Assembly: GCA_028717325.1 (NCBI GenBank)
Contig: JAQUOB010000082.1
Location: forward strand, 1-6,043
Direction: 5' to 3'
From: Candidatus Margulisiibacteriota bacterium
GTDB lineage: Bacteria; Margulisbacteria; WOR-1; O2-12-FULL-45-9; XYB2-FULL-48-7
Length of the DNA: 6,043 nucleotides
In this document: positions 4,426 through 6,043 of the stretch, one piece after another
How positions within the stretch are numbered: position 1 is the first letter of the stretch
How the letters are laid out: each line of letters starts with the position of its first letter
The notes under the pieces: generated by a model
What the model saw: only the letters and a program-made list of their open reading frames with translations
Databases searched by the model: none
What the model was told of the DNA's origin: nothing
Translations under genes and position numbers: made by a program

Positions 4426-5838
4426 GTGGGTAACGGGAATAAAATTAGATATTTGGTATTGTTTGTTTTTTGGTGCTTGTTATTTGGGATTTACTCGCCG
4501 GTTTCCGCAGATACTTATGAAAGCGTTAGCATCATCAATTCCAAGAACTGGGCGGCTTATATCGGCGATCATCTTGGTTATCTTTATGACAGCCACGGCT
4601 GTCTGCACTTCACGCCTTCGGATATCTATCTTTTAACTCGGACGGTGCCGGTCGGAATCCCTTTAAAAATACATGGATACGATCAAAAAAACTTACCGGA
4701 CGGTTATGCTGCGGCTCCGGTTTTTCACGACCTGGTCAATTCGACCGCGAATATCGAGAAATACGCGGCGAGTTTTAAAACCGGACAGGCCAGATTAGAG
4801 GTCTATCCGGGTCTGGGCCGGTTATTTATCGTCATGAATGATTCGCCGGTGGTCCAGGTCAAGACCCGTCCGGGACCGGAACAGTACTATATGGCGGCCT
4901 TTTACATCAGCGGCAAGAACATACGGTGGGATTTTACGCCGACTACGCCGACCGATGCCGGGCAGTACACGATACTCCGTACGACTGACCATTATATCAG
5001 CCCGACCTATTACGATATCACCATCGTGCCGTTCGGCGCCTGGATCCAGAAACAAAAAGGGCGGTGGATCTTCCAGGACGGACAAAAATGGTACCAGTTG
5101 CCGGCGGTGATCGGGGCGGACCTCGATCAGCCTTACGGCTGGCAGGACAATGATTACTACGACTTCAACCTGGACAGCAAAGGGAAAATATCGGCGGCGC
5201 GCTGGGCCAACAATGATTTCGGCAAGTACGCGCTCCTCTGGACCAGGGACGGCAAGACCAGATATCCGGAACTGGGTTATTGCGAGGGCCAGTTGCTTTA
5301 TGAACAGACCGTATTGATCAAAGGCTTGTCGGTTATTTTGACTTTTCCCGGCTCGGATTCGATCGAGGCGTGCATCGCGCACAATGATGATTTTAAAGTT
5401 TACCGTGATGTTTACGCTTTTCTTTCTTCCCGCGGGGAGGTGCAACCGGCCAGTCTTGACCCGGTTTCGTGCAGCTATGTCCGGCTCTTTAAAGGCTTTA
5501 AACTAGGCGGTACAGATAATCTCAATATTAACCAGCAGGCTCTGCAAGCGTTTAAAGAGGTCCGGGCGGACAAGCTGACAGGCAACGAACCAGCCCGATG
5601 GCGGACGCGTGGCCTTTATAATTATATCCGTGATATCGCCTGGACTTTTGACAAATGGGCCGGCTGGTATACTATGGTCAAGGACGATTGGCCGTTCTTC
5701 AGCGATCTGAGGGTGAAATTAAGGAAAGACTTTGATAAATTCGGCATTTATGCCCCGGCTAACCGCCAACTGACTCTGGAGAGAATTTTAAATGACCGGT
5801 TGGAATTTCGCCAATTCAAGCCGCCCCCAAAAATCTAA
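4426..5838 (+). CDS. Second L,D-transpeptidase-like paralogue, permuted YkuD domain, 470 residues, candidate His missing
   Basis: I chose GTG 4426, one base after the previous stop, with GGAAGA (4415-4420) 5 nt ahead. It puts a signal peptide (1-28, ending V-S-A) at the N-terminus. An in-frame ATG at 4384 would add 14 residues and overlap the upstream gene by 41 nt. SHGCLH is at 56-61 and VPVGIPLKI at 74-82. Later come ARLEVYP (122-128), TPTTPTDAGQYTI (171-183), TIVPFGAWI (199-207) and NNDFGKYALL (262-271). The last block leads to ELGYCEG (282-288), where Tyr285 replaces the first paralogue's His. A helical C-terminal region (about 289-470) shares scattered motifs with its neighbour. Only about 30 mature residues precede C59, too few for the usual front half of a YkuD domain. 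It arose by tandem duplication. It may be inactive, use another base, or act as a partner of the first copy. Confidence 0.75.
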   Translation: MGNGNKIRYLVLFVFWCLLFGIYSPVSADTYESVSIINSKNWAAYIGDHLGYLYDSHGCLHFTPSDIYLLTRTVPVGIPLKIHGYDQKNLPDGYAAAPVFHDLVNSTANIEKYAASFKTGQARLEVYPGLGRLFIVMNDSPVVQVKTRPGPEQYYMAAFYISGKNIRWDFTPTTPTDAGQYTILRTTDHYISPTYYDITIVPFGAWIQKQKGRWIFQDGQKWYQLPAVIGADLDQPYGWQDNDYYDFNLDSKGKISAARWANNDFGKYALLWTRDGKTRYPELGYCEGQLLYEQTVLIKGLSVILTFPGSDSIEACIAHNDDFKVYRDVYAFLSSRGEVQPASLDPVSCSYVRLFKGFKLGGTDNLNINQQALQAFKEVRADKLTGNEPARWRTRGLYNYIRDIAWTFDKWAGWYTMVKDDWPFFSDLRVKLRKDFDKFGIYAPANRQLTLERILNDRLEFRQFKPPPKI

Positions 5839-5850
5839 AGGAGCAGCGGA

Positions 5851-6043
5851 TTGCTGATCAAGCTGGCTTTCAGGAATATTTTCCGCAACTTCCGGCGGAC
5901 GTTCTTCACGTTCATTGCCATTGCCCTGGGGCTGGCCCTGATGCTGGCGATGGATTCGTTCCTCCAGGGCATGGACCGGCAGTCATTTGAGAAAATAATC
6001 AATTACGAGACCGGCCATATCAAGATCTTTTCGCTCGGTTACC
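5851..6043 (+). CDS. N-terminus of an FtsX/LolE-type ABC transporter permease, 3' end outside window
   Basis: A TTG start at 5851 follows AAAGGAG (5837-5843) at 7 nt, and no ATG fits as well. The 64 visible residues read MLIKLAFRNIFRN, then RRTFFT, then a hydrophobic helix (about 22-36), then DSFLQGM and finally YETGHIKIFSLGY. 'LAxRNIxRNxRRT' before the first transmembrane helix, followed by a periplasmic 'xxETGHIKI', is characteristic of MacB/LolC/LolE-like permeases, which work with a separate ATPase to move lipoproteins, lipids or peptides out of the inner membrane. Only 12 nt separate it from the second transpeptidase-like gene, so it is probably the third gene of that operon. The ATPase partner, which would give the subtype, is not in the window. 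Confidence 0.85.
   Translation, partial: MLIKLAFRNIFRNFRRTFFTFIAIALGLALMLAMDSFLQGMDRQSFEKIINYETGHIKIFSLGY

Noticed and set aside
4822..5445. Minus-strand open frame of 207 residues
   Set aside because: It is an antisense shadow of the second transpeptidase-like gene, rich in Arg/Val/Ile as expected from reversed codons.

Overview
The window comes from a diderm (Gram-negative-type) bacterium of roughly 50% GC. Five complete genes in a row encode proteins with Sec signal peptides. Two of these look like outer-membrane beta-barrels and two like periplasmic peptidoglycan enzymes. Ribosome sites are AAGGAGGT-like and promoters are close to the sigma-70 consensus. The look of the Lys/Ala/Pro-tethered barrel protein makes me think of an uncultured lineage such as Margulisbacteria/WOR-1 or a neighbouring candidate phylum. 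That is an impression from memory, not a demonstrated placement. All genes are on the + strand, there is no gene-free stretch over 300 bases, and I see no tRNA, rRNA, CRISPR array or transposase gene.

Layout. (1) Positions 3-158 hold the C-terminal tail of a DUF4239/bestrophin-like membrane protein. It overlaps by ATGA with an unrecognised 212-residue membrane protein (155-793). (2) A strong promoter at 881-908 drives a two-gene unit: a small outer-membrane barrel (960-1376) and an aromatic-rich secreted protein with a repeated SKKQG tail (1388-1873). (3) A second promoter of the same architecture, inside a 12-bp tandem repeat (1881-1914), drives a barrel protein with a long Lys/Ala/Pro tether (1961-2695). 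A nested inverted repeat (2699-2760), either a terminator or a REP/MITE-like element, follows it. (4) A third promoter-like site leads into two tandem paralogues (2808-4424 and 4426-5838). Both carry the L,D-transpeptidase signature SHGC. They are followed closely by the start of an FtsX/LolE-type ABC transporter permease (5851 to the window end).

The main discovery is in the tandem pair. In ordinary YkuD L,D-transpeptidases the SHGC cysteine motif closes the catalytic domain, after the TPxG strand region and a conserved His. In both proteins here the order is reversed. The SHGC block with its 'VPVGxPxKI' ending comes first, directly after the signal peptide in the second paralogue. The strand region with TPT, then an N-x-FGKY block and (in the first paralogue) a His-Thr, follow about 100-230 residues later. 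This reads as a circular permutation of the YkuD fold with its new ends in the loop beside the active site, joined to an undescribed alpha-helical C-terminal domain. The second copy lacks the candidate catalytic His, so the pair may be one active enzyme and one diverged partner.

As a working picture, the window is an envelope-building neighbourhood: barrels and tethered surface proteins, enzymes that could cross-link or decorate peptidoglycan (or attach proteins to it), and an ABC permease that may move lipid or lipoprotein.
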